64,000 bases of DNA, taken from the NCBI RefSeq assembly GCF_000015565.1, contig NC_008786.1, positions 4,328,501-4,392,500 of the forward strand, read 5' to 3'. Under the pieces are notes generated by a model. The model was not told the origin of the DNA, did no database searches, and saw only the letters and a list, made by a program, of their open reading frames with translations. The stretch comes from Verminephrobacter eiseniae EF01-2 (GTDB taxonomy: Bacteria > Pseudomonadota > Gammaproteobacteria > Burkholderiales > Burkholderiaceae_C). How positions within the stretch are numbered: the stretch's first letter is position 1; every line of letters begins with the position of its first letter. Below are positions 9,127-19,096 of the stretch, one piece after another. Both the position numbers and the translations under genes were made by a program.

Positions 9127-11000
9127 CGCCCCCGGCCGAGACAGACCTGCGCTGCGCTGCGCGCAGCCGGTTCATGCACCGGCTCACGCGCGCGCGGCTC
9201 ACGCTGGCGGCCTTGGCCCTGCTGGTGCTGTGCTGGGGCTGGCTGCCGGATTTCAGCGTGGTCCTGCTCTGCCACATCGCGCTGTATGCGCTGGTGGCGC
9301 TCGGGCTGGTGCTGCTCACCGGCATCGGCGGCATGACCTCCTTTGGCCAGGCGGCTTTCGTGGGCATCGGGGCCTATGCCACGGCCTGGGTCTGCACGGC
9401 GCCGGCGCCGGTGCAGTGGCTCGCCGGCGCCGTGGGCATGGCCGGCCTGCCCTGGGTCGGGCTGGCGCTGGGGCTGGCGCTCACCACGGTGCTGGCCTGG
9501 GGCCTGGGCGCGGTCACGCTCAGGCTGTCGGGCCACTACCTGCCGCTGTGCACCATCGCCTGGGGGCTGAGCCTGTACTACCTGTTCGGCAACATGTCCT
9601 TCCTGGGCGGGCAGACCGGCATCACCGGTGTGCCGCCGCTGGTGCTGGGCGGCTTGTCGCTGGCCGCGCCGCGCGCCATCGGCCTGCTGATCTGGGCGCT
9701 GCTGTTGCTTGCCCTGTGGCTGCTGCACAACCTGCTGGACTCGCGCGCCGGCCGCGCCATCCGCGCGCTCAAGGGCGCCCGGGTGATGGCCGAGTCGATG
9801 GGGGTGGACACGGCGCGCTACCGCATCCGGCTGTTCGTGCTGGCGGCATTGCTGGCAGCGCTTTCGGGCTGGCTGTATGCGCACCTGCAGCGCTTCGTCA
9901 GCCCGACGCCATTCAATCTGCATATCGGCATCGAATACCTGTTCATGGCCGTGGTCGGCGGCGCGGGCCACCTGGGGGGCGCGGTGCTGGGCGCCACGCT
10001 GATCACCCTGCTCAAGGAAAAGTTGCAGGATTGGCTGCCGTCCCTGCTGGGCAGCAGCGGCAACTTCGAGCTCATCGTGTTCGGGCTGCTGATGGTGCTG
10101 GTGCTGCAACGCTTTGCCGACGGACTATGGCCGATGCTCGAACGCCTGGGCCAGCGTTGCCTGCGCCGCGCTGCGCCACGCGCCATGCACCCGGCCGCGA
10201 ATCCGGCAGCGCTGACGGCGCTGACGCAGCGCACGCTGCCGCCCCCCGGCACGGTGCTGCTGCAGGCGCGCAACATCACCAAGCGCTTTGGCGGCCTGCT
10301 GGCCAACGACGCCGTGTCGATGGATGTCCGGGCCGGCCAGGTGCATGCGCTGATCGGCCCGAATGGCGCGGGCAAGAGCAGCTTTTTCAACATCATCTCG
10401 GGCCTGGACGAGGCCAGCGCGGGCGATTTGCAGTTGATGGGGCAGGCCATGCGGCGCCAGCCGGCGCGCGCGTTTGCCCGCCTGGGCCTGGCGCGCAGTT
10501 TCCAGCATGTGCGCCTGCTGGGCCAGCGCAGCGTGCTCGAGAACGTGGCGCTGGGTGCGCACCTGCGCGCCCGGGGTGGCTGGCTGATGGCCATGCTGCG
10601 GCTCGACCGGGCGCAGGAAGCGGCCCTGCTGGCCGAGGCGCAGCGCCAGATCGAGCGCTGCGGCTTGGCGGCCCATGCCGATGCGCCGGTCGCATCGCTG
10701 GCGCTGGGCCAGCAGCGCATCGTGGAAATCGCCCGCGCCCTGGCCGGCCAGCCGGCGCTGCTGCTGCTCGACGAGCCTGCCGCCGGCCTGCGCCATCTGG
10801 AAAAGCAGGCCCTGGCGCAGTTGCTGCGCCAATTGCGCGCCGAGGGCCTGGGGCTGGTGGTGGTCGAGCATGACATGGAGTTCGTGATGCAGTTGGCCGA
10901 CCACATCACGGTGCTGGACTTCGGCTGCGTGATCGCCGAAGGCAACGCGCTGCAGGTGCAGCGCAACCCACAGGTGCTTGCTGCCTACCTGGGCGGCTGA
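9123..11000 (+). CDS. ABC transporter permease-ATPase fusion, LivM-LivG type
   Basis: A 625-residue two-domain protein. Residues about 20-345 are a LivM-type permease ([44 protein letters not shown]). Residues about 378-625 are a LivG-type ATPase with Walker A GPNGAGKS (near 412-419), signature LALGQQR, Walker [12 protein letters not shown] and H-loop VVVEHD. The GTG start at 9123 overlaps the livH stop by 4 bp. Such permease-ATPase fusions are known in this family. What is unusual is that no LivF-type second ATPase follows: the next 395 bp have no gene. The fusion may work as an ATPase homodimer or borrow a LivF from elsewhere. Confidence 0.88.
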   Translation: MTPPAETDLRCAARSRFMHRLTRARLTLAALALLVLCWGWLPDFSVVLLCHIALYALVALGLVLLTGIGGMTSFGQAAFVGIGAYATAWVCTAPAPVQWLAGAVGMAGLPWVGLALGLALTTVLAWGLGAVTLRLSGHYLPLCTIAWGLSLYYLFGNMSFLGGQTGITGVPPLVLGGLSLAAPRAIGLLIWALLLLALWLLHNLLDSRAGRAIRALKGARVMAESMGVDTARYRIRLFVLAALLAALSGWLYAHLQRFVSPTPFNLHIGIEYLFMAVVGGAGHLGGAVLGATLITLLKEKLQDWLPSLLGSSGNFELIVFGLLMVLVLQRFADGLWPMLERLGQRCLRRAAPRAMHPAANPAALTALTQRTLPPPGTVLLQARNITKRFGGLLANDAVSMDVRAGQVHALIGPNGAGKSSFFNIISGLDEASAGDLQLMGQAMRRQPARAFARLGLARSFQHVRLLGQRSVLENVALGAHLRARGGWLMAMLRLDRAQEAALLAEAQRQIERCGLAAHADAPVASLALGQQRIVEIARALAGQPALLLLDEPAAGLRHLEKQALAQLLRQLRAEGLGLVVVEHDMEFVMQLADHITVLDFGCVIAEGNALQVQRNPQVLAAYLGG

Positions 11001-11395
11001 TGGCGCGGTGCGGCGTGCAACGGGCACTGCCCGCAAGCGCCTGCCGGCGTGCCCTTGCTTGGCGGCCTGCGCTCGAGGATGCCGTTGGTTTCGGCTCTGG
11101 CAGCGCCACGGCCCCGATCGGGCCGGCCCGGCGCCGCGCGGCAAGAACCACCCATTCGAGAGCAGCAGGTCGATAGCAGGTCGATGAATGACAAGCACCA
11201 GCGACATTCCAACGCGACATTCCAACGCCGGATGAACCGATTTCGAGCGGATTGCCTGGCTCCCGGCACAAACCCGGATGCCGGGGCCATGCTGCACCGC
11301 CATAATCTCGGCCCGGCCGGGGTTTGCGCCATCGTGTTTGCATGGCCCAGGCAATGGGGCCCGATTCATCCCGCCCGAAATTCACAGGAACCGCC
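11001..11395. other. 395-bp gap between the ABC importer and the TRAP operon
   Basis: No convincing gene. The stretch contains a direct repeat of GCAGGTCGAT (11165-11185) and a perfect 13-bp tandem repeat GCGACATTCCAAC at 11201-11213 and 11214-11226. These could be regulator-binding half-sites for the TRAP operon or simple slippage. No remnant of a livF gene was recognised in any frame. Confidence 0.4.
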
Positions 11396-12403
11396 ATGCC
11401 ATCGACTCGACCATTGCCCCGACCCTCGTCCAGATCATTGCGCCGCTTGGCCCTCGGCCTGGGCCTTGCGTTCGGCCTGGGCGCCACAGCGGCCGCGCAG
11501 ACCACGATGCGCATCAACATCTCGACGGCCCAGAACTCCCACCAGGGCGTGGCCATCGACACCTTTGCCAAGGAAGTGGAAAAGCGCACCGGCGGCCGCT
11601 ACAAGGTGCAGACCTTCTACAACGCGGCGCTGGGCGCCGAACGCGAATCGGTCGAAGCGGTGCAACTGGGCACGCATGAACTGACGTTCAGTTCCTCCGG
11701 CCCGATACCCAATTTCGTGCCCGAGACCAAGATCCTGGATGTCCCCTTCCTGTTTCGCGACAAGGCCCATGCGCGCGCCGTGCTCGACGGCCCCATCGGC
11801 CAGGAGTTGCTGACCCGGTTCGACGGCAAAGGGTTCAAGGCCCTGGCCTGGGCCGAGAACGGCTTTCGCCACATGAGCAACAGCAAGCGCGCGGTCAAGG
11901 AACCCGGCGACCTCAAGGGCCTGAAGATGCGCACGATGGAAAACCCCGTGCATATCGCCGCGTACAAGGGCTTTGGCATCGTCACCACGCCGATGGCGTT
12001 CTCCGAGGTGTTCACTGCGCTGCAGCAAGGCACGGTCGACGGTCAGGAAAACCCGTTGTCGGTGATCATCTCCGCCAAATTCGACCAAGTGCAAAAGCAC
12101 CTCACGCTCACCGGTCATGTCTACTCGCCGGCCCTGTTCCTGATGAACAAGGCCCTGTTCGACAAGCTCCCGGCGGCAGACCAGCAGGCGTTCATCGACG
12201 CCGCCCGGCAAGGCGCCAAGCTCAACCGTGCGCGCGTCGACGAAGACGATGCCAAGGGCGTGGCCGACCTGCGCGCCAAGGGCATGACCGTGATCGATAA
12301 CATCGACAAAGCCCGCTTCGTCGCCGCCCTGGCGCCGGTGAACGCGCAATTCGAAAAGCAGTTCGGCAAGGCCGCGCTCGAGCAGATCCGCAGCGCCCAA
12401 TGA
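11396..12403 (+). CDS. dctP: TRAP transporter solute receptor, DctP family
   Basis: A 335-residue secreted receptor. The N-terminus carries basic residues and a hydrophobic core ending in ATAAAQ, a normal signal peptide. The mature part begins TTMRINISTAQNSHQGVAIDTFAKEVEKRTGGRYKVQTF, and contains FAEN-like and MRTMENPVHIAAYKGFGIVTTPMAFSEVFTALQQGTVDGQENP, where the conserved Arg (LKMRTMENP) binds the carboxylate of the ligand. TRAP receptors of this type bind C4-dicarboxylates or related organic acids; the exact ligand cannot be read. The ATG at 11396 follows AGGAACCGCC. The partner membrane genes follow after a hairpin-containing gap. Confidence 0.9.
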   Translation: MPSTRPLPRPSSRSLRRLALGLGLAFGLGATAAAQTTMRINISTAQNSHQGVAIDTFAKEVEKRTGGRYKVQTFYNAALGAERESVEAVQLGTHELTFSSSGPIPNFVPETKILDVPFLFRDKAHARAVLDGPIGQELLTRFDGKGFKALAWAENGFRHMSNSKRAVKEPGDLKGLKMRTMENPVHIAAYKGFGIVTTPMAFSEVFTALQQGTVDGQENPLSVIISAKFDQVQKHLTLTGHVYSPALFLMNKALFDKLPAADQQAFIDAARQGAKLNRARVDEDDAKGVADLRAKGMTVIDNIDKARFVAALAPVNAQFEKQFGKAALEQIRSAQ

Positions 12404-12429
12404 CTTGACCGTTGCCCAGGAGCAGCAAA

Positions 12430-12450
12430 CGCCCGCAGCGCAGGCGGGCG
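12430..12450 (+). terminator. Hairpin between dctP and dctQ (attenuator-like)
   Basis: A perfect 7-bp stem CGCCCGC / GCGGGCG with a 7-nt loop, followed by a weak T run (GGCATTTCC). Located 27 bp after the dctP stop and before dctQ. Such hairpins are common between receptor and membrane genes and would raise receptor expression by partial termination or by protecting the upstream mRNA. There is no long T tract, so full termination is unlikely. Confidence 0.4.
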
Positions 12451-12501
12451 GGCATTTCCATGCCGTCGCTGCCTTTGGCCCCGCAGCCCACCGACCGTCC
12501 G

Positions 12502-12996
12502 ATGAAAAACGCTTTCCTTGCCTTCGAGCGCTGGAGCACCTTCAGCGCGATGCTCGGCGCCTGCGCGATGCTGGCCTTGGCCGCCGCGCTGGGCATGTTC
12601 CAGATCGTCATGCGCTTCGTGCTCGAACAGCCCGCCGAATGGACTGAGGTGCTGATCCGCTTCAGTCTGATCTGGATGGTGTTCCTGGCCATCCCCGCCG
12701 CCTTGCGCCAGGGCGCGATGGTGCGCGTGGATCTGCTGCACCGCTGGAGCCCGCCGAAGGTGCAGCGGCTGCTCGACGCGGTGGTGGCGCTGGCCACGCT
12801 GGCGCTGATCGGCGTCATCATCTGGTGGGGCTGGGACTATGCGCTGCGCGGCAGCATGCAAAGCATGGCCGGGCTGGAGTCGGTGTCGATGTTCTGGGCC
12901 TATCTGGCGCTGCCGGTGGGCGGCCTGTTTGCCGTCGTCGGCATCATCGGCCACTTCATCGACCCCCGGCGCATGGAACTGGAGAGCGCCACATGA
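12502..12996 (+). CDS. dctQ: TRAP transporter small membrane subunit, DctQ family
   Basis: A 164-residue protein with four predicted membrane helices, the small subunit that partners DctM. It starts [79 protein letters not shown]; the E-x-x-RF and R-x-x-A-x-V-x-V/D patterns are typical. The frame is open upstream to 12412, but the ATG at 12502 gives family length. The end overlaps the dctM start by 4 bp (ATGA). Confidence 0.9.
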   Translation: MKNAFLAFERWSTFSAMLGACAMLALAAALGMFQIVMRFVLEQPAEWTEVLIRFSLIWMVFLAIPAALRQGAMVRVDLLHRWSPPKVQRLLDAVVALATLALIGVIIWWGWDYALRGSMQSMAGLESVSMFWAYLALPVGGLFAVVGIIGHFIDPRRMELESAT

Positions 12997-14270
12997 GCCT
13001 GGCGATGATTGCCACCATGGTGCTGTGCTTTGCGCTCACCATCTCGGTGGCCGTGTCCATCGGCCTGGCCTCGATCCTCGGCATTCAGTTGTCGAACGTG
13101 AACATGCTGATCGCCACCAAGGAGATGTTCAGCGCGATCAACAAGTTTCCGCTGGCCGCCATCCCCTTCTTCATCCTGGCCGGCAACCTGATGGAAACCG
13201 GCGGCATCTCGCGCCGGCTGGTGGAGTTTGCCAAGAGCATCGTCGGCGGCGTGCAAGGCGGCCTGCCGATGACCTGCGTGCTCACCTGCATGATCTTTGC
13301 TGCGGTCTCGGGCTCGTCGGTGGCCACCACCTTTGCCATTGGCGCGATCCTGATTCCGGCGCTCATCCGGCATGGCTATCCCGGCAGCTACGCAGCGGCG
13401 CTGCAGGCCACCAGCGCCGAACTGGGCGTGATCATTCCGCCGTCGATTCCGATGATCCTGTACGGCGTCAGCGCCGAGGTCTCGATCGGCGAACTGTTCA
13501 GCGCCGGTTTTGGTCCCGGCCTGTTGATCAGCGCTGCGCTGATGCTGTTCGTCTGGGCCTACTGCAAATACAAGGGCTGGGGCAAGAACGACGGCGACGG
13601 CCGCATGCCCGTGGGCCGGGCCACGCTGCAAGCCGGCTGGGCGCTGCTGATGCCGGTGATCATCCTGGGCGGCATCTACGGCGGCGTCTTCACCCCCACC
13701 GAGGCTTCGGCCGTGGCCGTGTTCTATGCGCTGATGGTGGGCGTGGTGATCTACCGCGAGATCCAAGTCGCGGACCTGTTTGCCATCCTGCGCAAATCCG
13801 CGCTGTCGGCGGCGGTGATCATGTTCATCATCGCCAATGCCGGCTTGTTTGCCTTTCTGATCACGCGCGCCGGCGTGCCCGATGCGATCGGGCACTGGCT
13901 GCAGGCCGTGCTGCAATCGCCGGCGCTGTTCCTGCTGGGCGTGAATGCAGCGCTGTTCGTGATCGGCATGTTCATCGAGACCAGCGCCGCCATCATCGTG
14001 CTGGCGCCGATCCTGGCGCCGGTGGCAATGCACTTTGGCATCGATCCGGTGCATTTCGGCCTGGTCATGGTGGTCAATCTGGCGCTGGGCATGATCACAC
14101 CGCCGTTTGGCGTCAACCTGTTTGCTGCCTGCACGGTGGCAAGACTGCCGCTCGAGCACATCGTCCGGCATCTGCTGCCCTTCGTCGGCGTGATTTTGCT
14201 GTGCCTGATGCTCATCACCTATGTGCCATCGATCTCGCTGTCAGTGCGTGATCTGGTCTATGCAAAGTAG
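12993..14270 (+). CDS. dctM: TRAP transporter large permease, DctM family
   Basis: A 425-residue, roughly 12-helix permease that couples solute uptake to sodium. Family features are FFILAGNLMETGGISRRLVEFAKSIVG, AVSGSSVATTFAIGAILIPALIRHGYPGSYAAALQATSAELGVIIPPSIPMILYG and FTPTEASAVAVFYAL. The start overlaps the dctQ stop. It ends 16 bp before the first paired bases of the glycine riboswitch, so the TRAP operon runs straight into the gcv leader. No strong terminator is visible in between, and read-through into gcv is possible. Confidence 0.93.
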   Translation: MSLAMIATMVLCFALTISVAVSIGLASILGIQLSNVNMLIATKEMFSAINKFPLAAIPFFILAGNLMETGGISRRLVEFAKSIVGGVQGGLPMTCVLTCMIFAAVSGSSVATTFAIGAILIPALIRHGYPGSYAAALQATSAELGVIIPPSIPMILYGVSAEVSIGELFSAGFGPGLLISAALMLFVWAYCKYKGWGKNDGDGRMPVGRATLQAGWALLMPVIILGGIYGGVFTPTEASAVAVFYALMVGVVIYREIQVADLFAILRKSALSAAVIMFIIANAGLFAFLITRAGVPDAIGHWLQAVLQSPALFLLGVNAALFVIGMFIETSAAIIVLAPILAPVAMHFGIDPVHFGLVMVVNLALGMITPPFGVNLFAACTVARLPLEHIVRHLLPFVGVILLCLMLITYVPSISLSVRDLVYAK

Positions 14271-14286
14271 CTACAATCCCCGGGTC

Positions 14287-14499
14287 AGGAGAGAGTGCCA
14301 GGCCCCCGGGGCCAGCGCACCGCCGAAGGCGCAGGCAGCGGCCGAACGCTCAGGCAAAAGGACTGGCAGGCGCCCGCAGTGATGCGGACGCTCCCTTGCT
14401 GGAGAGAGATGGCCCGCGCCATGCGCCGCCATCCACCGAAGGAGCAAACCGCAGGGTCAGCCAGGGCGCTGCGGTGAATCTCTCAGGTAAAGTGGACAG
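14287..14499 (+). ncRNA. Tandem glycine riboswitch
   Basis: Two glycine aptamers in a row upstream of gcvT. Aptamer 1 (about 14287-14367) has the opening GGAGAGAGTGCC, the internal CACCGCCGAAGGCGCAGG and the closing GCTCAGGCAAAAGGACTGG. Aptamer 2 (about 14397-14499) repeats the pattern: GGAGAGAGATGG, CCACCGAAGGAGCAAACC and CTCTCAGGTAAAGTGGACAG. The linker is about 29 nt. The arrangement is the classical cooperative glycine sensor that turns on the glycine cleavage genes when glycine is abundant. The leader between aptamer 2 and the gcvT start is only about 60 nt, leaving little room for a terminator, so control of translation initiation is likely (inference). Confidence 0.95.
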
Positions 14500-14560
14500 C
14501 AGGGCAAATTCCGTCGCGGCCTGCCCGGTCGCGCAACCCCATTTGCCCCGGAGCCTCGTC

Positions 14561-15700
14561 TTGACCGCCATCGCCGCTGCAGCCGCCCCGCTGCGCACCA
14601 CGCCCCTGAACGCGCTGCACATCGAGCTAGGCGCCCGCATGGTGCCGTTTGCCGGTTACTCGATGCCGGTGCAATACCCCACCGGCCTGATCGCGGAGCA
14701 CCTGCACACGCGCCGGGCCGCCGGGCTGTTCGATGTCTCCCACATGGGCCAACTGCGCCTGCTCGGGCCTGCCGGCGCAGCCGCATTCGAGACCCTGATG
14801 CCGGTGGATGTGATCGGCCTGCCGGTGGGCAAGCAGCGCTATGGCCTGCTGCTCAGCGATGAAGGCACCATCATCGATGACCTGATGTTCTTCAACCAGG
14901 GCCATGACGCGATCTTCGTCATCGTCAACGGCGCCTGCAAGGCCGGCGACCTGGCCCATATCCAGGCGCGCATCGCCCAGCGCTGCGCGGTGGTCGCGCT
15001 GCCGGAGCAGGCCCTGCTCGCGCTGCAAGGCCCGCTGGCCGTCACGGCGCTGGCGCGCTTGGCGCCGGGCGTGGAAAAACTGCGCTTCATGACCGGCGGC
15101 AACTACGCCGTCGCCGGCTGTGACTGCCTGGTGACCCGCAGCGGCTACACCGGCGAGGACGGCTTCGAGCTTTCGCTGCCGGCAGCGCAGGCCGAGCGCC
15201 TGGCGCGGGCCTTGCTGGCGCAGCCCGAGGTCAGGCCCATAGGCTTGGGCGCGCGCAACTCGCTGCGGCTGGAAGCCGGCCTGTGCCTGTACGGCAACGA
15301 CATCGACAGCAGCACCACCCCGTCCGAAGCGGCGCTGGACTGGGCGATACAGAAGGTGCGCCGCAGCGGGGGCGCGCGCGCCGGCGGCTTTCCCGGCGCC
15401 GACAAGGTGCTGGCCCAGATCGACAACCCGGCCAGCCTGCCGCGCAAGCGCGTGGGCCTGGTCGCGCTGGAAGGTGTGCCGGTGCGCGAACACACCGAAC
15501 TGCAAAGCAGCGACGGCCGCAAGATTGGCACCGTCACCAGCGGCCTGCCCGGCCCCACGCTGAACCAGCCCGTGGCCATGGGCTATGTAAGCCCCGCCTT
15601 TGCCGCGCCAGGCACGCGCGTGCAGGCCATCGTGCGCGGCAAGGCCGTGCCGATGCAGGTGTGTGCCATGCCCTTCGTGCCGGCGAACTACTGCCGCTGA
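14561..15700 (+). CDS. gcvT: GcvT, aminomethyltransferase (T protein)
   Basis: A 379-residue tetrahydrofolate-dependent T protein of the glycine cleavage system. It moves the aminomethyl group from lipoyl-H protein to THF, releasing ammonia. Family motifs: LHIELGARMVPFAGYSMPVQY, LFDVSHMGQ, TRSGYTGEDGFELSLP and GLGARNSLRLEAGLCLYGNDID. Within the open frame no ATG lies near the conserved N-terminus. A TTG at 14561 is preceded by GGAG at 7 nt spacing and is the best start. A rare start codon under a riboswitch would keep basal expression low. Confidence 0.92.
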   Translation: MTAIAAAAAPLRTTPLNALHIELGARMVPFAGYSMPVQYPTGLIAEHLHTRRAAGLFDVSHMGQLRLLGPAGAAAFETLMPVDVIGLPVGKQRYGLLLSDEGTIIDDLMFFNQGHDAIFVIVNGACKAGDLAHIQARIAQRCAVVALPEQALLALQGPLAVTALARLAPGVEKLRFMTGGNYAVAGCDCLVTRSGYTGEDGFELSLPAAQAERLARALLAQPEVRPIGLGARNSLRLEAGLCLYGNDIDSSTTPSEAALDWAIQKVRRSGGARAGGFPGADKVLAQIDNPASLPRKRVGLVALEGVPVREHTELQSSDGRKIGTVTSGLPGPTLNQPVAMGYVSPAFAAPGTRVQAIVRGKAVPMQVCAMPFVPANYCR

Positions 15701-15737
15701 TGGTCGATTTTTTTCTTTTCCTCCCCGAAAGCCTCCG

Positions 15738-16112
15738 ATGACCGTCAAATTTTCCAAAGACCATGAATGGATCGATGCCGCCGACGCCACTGCCGCCGTG
15801 GTCGGCATCACCGTGCACGCCCAGGATGCGCTCGGCGACGTGGTGTTCGTCGACCTGCCCGAAGTCGGCAGGCATTTTGCGCAGGGCGAAGTCGCCGGCG
15901 TGGTCGAATCCGTGAAGGCGGCAGCCGACGTGTACATGCCGGTCTCGGGCGAGATCACCGCCGTCAACGAGAGCCTGCGCGCCGACCCGTCGCTGGCCAA
16001 CTCCGACCCGCTCGGCGCCGGCTGGTTCTTCAAGATCAGGCCCAGCGATGCCGGCCAGCTCGATGCGCTGCTCGACGCAGCCAGCTACGCCGACTACGCC
16101 AAAACCGCCTGA
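15738..16112 (+). CDS. gcvH: GcvH, lipoyl carrier protein (H protein)
   Basis: A 124-residue lipoylated shuttle protein of the glycine cleavage system. It begins MTVKFSKDHEWIDA and carries the lipoylation site ESVKA with Lys60, followed by DVYMPVSGEITAVNESL; length and spacing match the family. It lies 37 bp after gcvT and 29 bp before gcvP in one operon. Confidence 0.96.
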   Translation: MTVKFSKDHEWIDAADATAAVVGITVHAQDALGDVVFVDLPEVGRHFAQGEVAGVVESVKAAADVYMPVSGEITAVNESLRADPSLANSDPLGAGWFFKIRPSDAGQLDALLDAASYADYAKTA

Positions 16113-16141
16113 GCCTGTGACCCCTTCTTCGAGACCGCCCC

Positions 16142-19054
16142 ATGCCGATGCCATCTGCTGCGCAGCATCCTGTACCGCTCGGTGCACTGGAAAACGCCAC
16201 CGAATTCCTGCCCCGCCATATCGGCATCGATGCCGACGACCAGGCCCGGATGCTGTCGGTGATCGGGGAGACCTCGCGCCGCGCGCTGATCGACAGCATC
16301 GTGCCGCGCTCCATCGCGCGCCGCCAGGCGATGGAGTTGCCGCTGCCGGTCAGCGAAGCGGCGGCGCTGGCTGAACTGCGGGCGCTGGCAGCCAGGAACC
16401 AGGTTCTCAGGAGCTTCATCGGCCAGGGCTACTACGGCACGCACACGCCCGGGGTGATACTGCGCAACATCCTGGAGAACCCGGCCTGGTACACGGCCTA
16501 CACGCCCTACCAGGCGGAAATCTCGCAAGGCCGCATGGAGGCCCTGGTCAACTTCCAGACCATGGTGTGCGATCTGACCGGCATGCCAATCGCCAACGCC
16601 TCGATGCTCGACGAAGCCACCGCCGCCGCCGAAGCCATGATGCTGGCCAAGCGCTCGGTGCCATCGGGCAGCCAGCGCTTCATCGTCGCCGGGGACACCC
16701 ACCCGCAGACCATCGAAGTCATACAGACACGCGCAGGCCCGCTGGGCATCGAGGTGGTGCGCACCGAGGGCGCCGCCCAGTGGCAGGCGGCATTGGCCGG
16801 CGACTACTTTGCCGTGCTGGCCCAATACCCGGCCAGCAGCGGCCGCATCGACGACCTGCGCGCCGACGTGCAGCAAGTGCAGGCCCGGCAGGCGGCCTTC
16901 ATTGTCGCCGCCGACCTGCTGGCCCTGACCCTGATCACGGCCCCTGGCGAATGGGGCGCCGACATCGTGGTCGGCAGCAGCCAGCGCTTTGGCATGCCCA
17001 TGGGCGCCGGCGGCCCGCACGCGGCCTACATGGCTTGCCGCGACGAATTCAAACGCTCGCTGCCCGGCCGCCTGGTGGGCGTGAGCCGCGATGCGCATGG
17101 CCGGCCCGCTTACCGGCTGGCGCTGCAAACGCGCGAGCAGCATATCCGCCGCGAAAAAGCCACCTCCAACATCTGCACCGCGCAGGTGCTGCCCGCCGTG
17201 ATTGCCAGCATGTACGCCGTGTACCACGGCCCGGCGGGCCTCGAGCGCATCGCGCGGCGCGTGGCCTGCTACACGGCCATCCTGGCCCGGGGGCTGGCGC
17301 AGCTTGGCGTGCCGGTGCGCCCGCAAGCCTGCTTCGACACGCTGCTGATCGCCACCGGCGATGTGACCCGATTCATCGCCGCCAAGGCCGTGAAAATGGG
17401 CGCCAACCTGCGGCTCTACGATGAAAAATCGCTGTGCATCGCGCTGGACGAAACCACCACCCGTGGCGATATCGAACTGCTGTGGAAAGTCTTCTCCAGC
17501 GACGACCAAGCCCAGCCCTGCTTGGAGACCTTTGAAAACGGCATTGCGCCGCTGATCCCTGCCGGGTTGCAGCGCCGCAGCCGCTACCTGACGCACCCGG
17601 TGTTCAACACGCACCACAGCGAAACCGGCATGCTGCGCTACATCCGCCAACTGTCCGACAAGGACCTGGCGCTCGACCGCAGCATGATCCCGCTGGGCAG
17701 TTGCACGATGAAGCTCAACGCCACCAGCGAGATGATCCCCATCACCTGGCCCGGCTTTGCCGACCTGCACCCGTTTGCGCCCGCCGACCAATTGCAGGGC
17801 TACCGCGCGCTCGACGCACAACTGTGCGCCTGGCTCTGCCAGGCCACCGGCTACGCCGGCATCAGCCTGCAACCGAACGCAGGCTCGCAGGGCGAGTACG
17901 CGGGCCTGCTGGCCATACGGGCCTACCACCAGGCCCGGGGCCAGGGACAGCGCAACATCTGCCTGATCCCGAGCAGCGCGCATGGCACCAACCCGGCCAG
18001 CGCCCGGATGGCGGGCCTGCAGGTCGTGGTCAGCGCCTGCGACGCCAACGGCAATGTCGATCTGGCCGACCTCGAAGCCCGGTGCGAACGGCACAGCGCC
18101 GAACTGGCGGCCGTGATGATCACCTACCCCAGCACGCATGGCGTGTTTGAAACCGGCGTCAAAGAACTGTGCGCCCTGGTGCACCGCCATGGCGGCCTGG
18201 TGTACGTCGACGGCGCCAACATGAACGCGCTGGTGGGCGTGGCCGCGCCCGGCGAATTCGGTGGCGACGTCAGCCACCTGAACCTGCACAAGACCTTTTG
18301 CATTCCGCATGGCGGCGGTGGTCCCGGCGTAGGCCCGGTGTGCGTGGTGCAAGACCTGGTGCCCTATCTGCCCGGGCATGCCACGACCGGCACGGCAGGC
18401 GGCGTGGGGGCGGTATCTGCGGCGCCCCTGGGCAACGCGGCGGTGCTGCCCATCAGTTGGATGTACTGCCGCATGATGGGCGCCGAAGGCTTGCAGGCTG
18501 CCACCGAGACCGCCATCGTCTCGGCCAACTACATCAGCGCGCGCCTGAAAGAGCACTACCCCACGCTGTATGCCAGCGCCAACGGCCATGTGGCGCACGA
18601 GTGCATTTTGGACTTGCGCAGCCTCAAGGACAGCAGCGGCGTGCTGGCCGAAGACGTGGCCAAGCGCCTGATCGACTACGGCTTTCACGCCCCCACGCTG
18701 AGCTTTCCGGTGCCCAACACGCTGATGGTCGAGCCTACCGAGAGCGAAACCCTGTTCGAGCTCGACCGCTTCATCGCCGCGATGATCGCCATCCGCCAGG
18801 AAATCCGGCAGATCGAAATCGGCCTCTGGCCCCGGGACGACAACCCGCTCAAGAACGCCCCGCACACGGCCGAAAGCCTGCTCGCCAGCGCATGGGATCG
18901 CCCCTACACGCGCGCAGTCGCCGCCTACCCGGTGGCGAGCCTGCGCAGCAACAAATACTGGCCGCCCGTAGGCCGGGTGGACAACGTCTGGGGCGACCGC
19001 AACCTGTCATGCAGTTGCATCCCCGTGGCCGATGCGGTGTCCGACGTTGCCTGA
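16142..19054 (+). CDS. gcvP: GcvP, glycine dehydrogenase (decarboxylating, P protein)
   Basis: A 970-residue single-chain P protein, the PLP enzyme that decarboxylates glycine and loads the aminomethyl group on GcvH. The N-terminal half contains [44 protein letters not shown]; the C-terminal half contains [16 protein letters not shown], where the Lys is the PLP-binding residue. Both halves typical of the long, non-split form are present. Start at ATG 16142; another ATG lies at 16148. The stop codon lies inside a perfect 14-bp inverted repeat. Confidence 0.96.
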   Translation: MPMPSAAQHPVPLGALENATEFLPRHIGIDADDQARMLSVIGETSRRALIDSIVPRSIARRQAMELPLPVSEAAALAELRALAARNQVLRSFIGQGYYGTHTPGVILRNILENPAWYTAYTPYQAEISQGRMEALVNFQTMVCDLTGMPIANASMLDEATAAAEAMMLAKRSVPSGSQRFIVAGDTHPQTIEVIQTRAGPLGIEVVRTEGAAQWQAALAGDYFAVLAQYPASSGRIDDLRADVQQVQARQAAFIVAADLLALTLITAPGEWGADIVVGSSQRFGMPMGAGGPHAAYMACRDEFKRSLPGRLVGVSRDAHGRPAYRLALQTREQHIRREKATSNICTAQVLPAVIASMYAVYHGPAGLERIARRVACYTAILARGLAQLGVPVRPQACFDTLLIATGDVTRFIAAKAVKMGANLRLYDEKSLCIALDETTTRGDIELLWKVFSSDDQAQPCLETFENGIAPLIPAGLQRRSRYLTHPVFNTHHSETGMLRYIRQLSDKDLALDRSMIPLGSCTMKLNATSEMIPITWPGFADLHPFAPADQLQGYRALDAQLCAWLCQATGYAGISLQPNAGSQGEYAGLLAIRAYHQARGQGQRNICLIPSSAHGTNPASARMAGLQVVVSACDANGNVDLADLEARCERHSAELAAVMITYPSTHGVFETGVKELCALVHRHGGLVYVDGANMNALVGVAAPGEFGGDVSHLNLHKTFCIPHGGGGPGVGPVCVVQDLVPYLPGHATTGTAGGVGAVSAAPLGNAAVLPISWMYCRMMGAEGLQAATETAIVSANYISARLKEHYPTLYASANGHVAHECILDLRSLKDSSGVLAEDVAKRLIDYGFHAPTLSFPVPNTLMVEPTESETLFELDRFIAAMIAIRQEIRQIEIGLWPRDDNPLKNAPHTAESLLASAWDRPYTRAVAAYPVASLRSNKYWPPVGRVDNVWGDRNLSCSCIPVADAVSDVA

Positions 19055-19079
19055 CGGTCCATAAAGTCAGGCAACGTCG
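19042..19079. terminator. Perfect 14-bp inverted repeat over the gcvP stop codon
   Basis: CGACGTTGCCTGAC (19042-19055) pairs perfectly with GTCAGGCAACGTCG (19066-19079) around a 10-nt loop; the gcvP TGA is in the left arm. An A-rich, not T-rich, tract follows on the plus strand, so it is not a textbook rho-independent terminator for gcv. It could stop or stabilise transcripts from either side, since the vapBC locus converges on it from the right. Confidence 0.5.
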
Positions 19080-19096
19080 CAAAAATCATAAAAAAG

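Noticed and set aside
16094..18865. Long minus-strand frame (923 codons) opposite gcvP
   Set aside because: Composition-driven shadow; gcvP on the plus strand is unmistakable.
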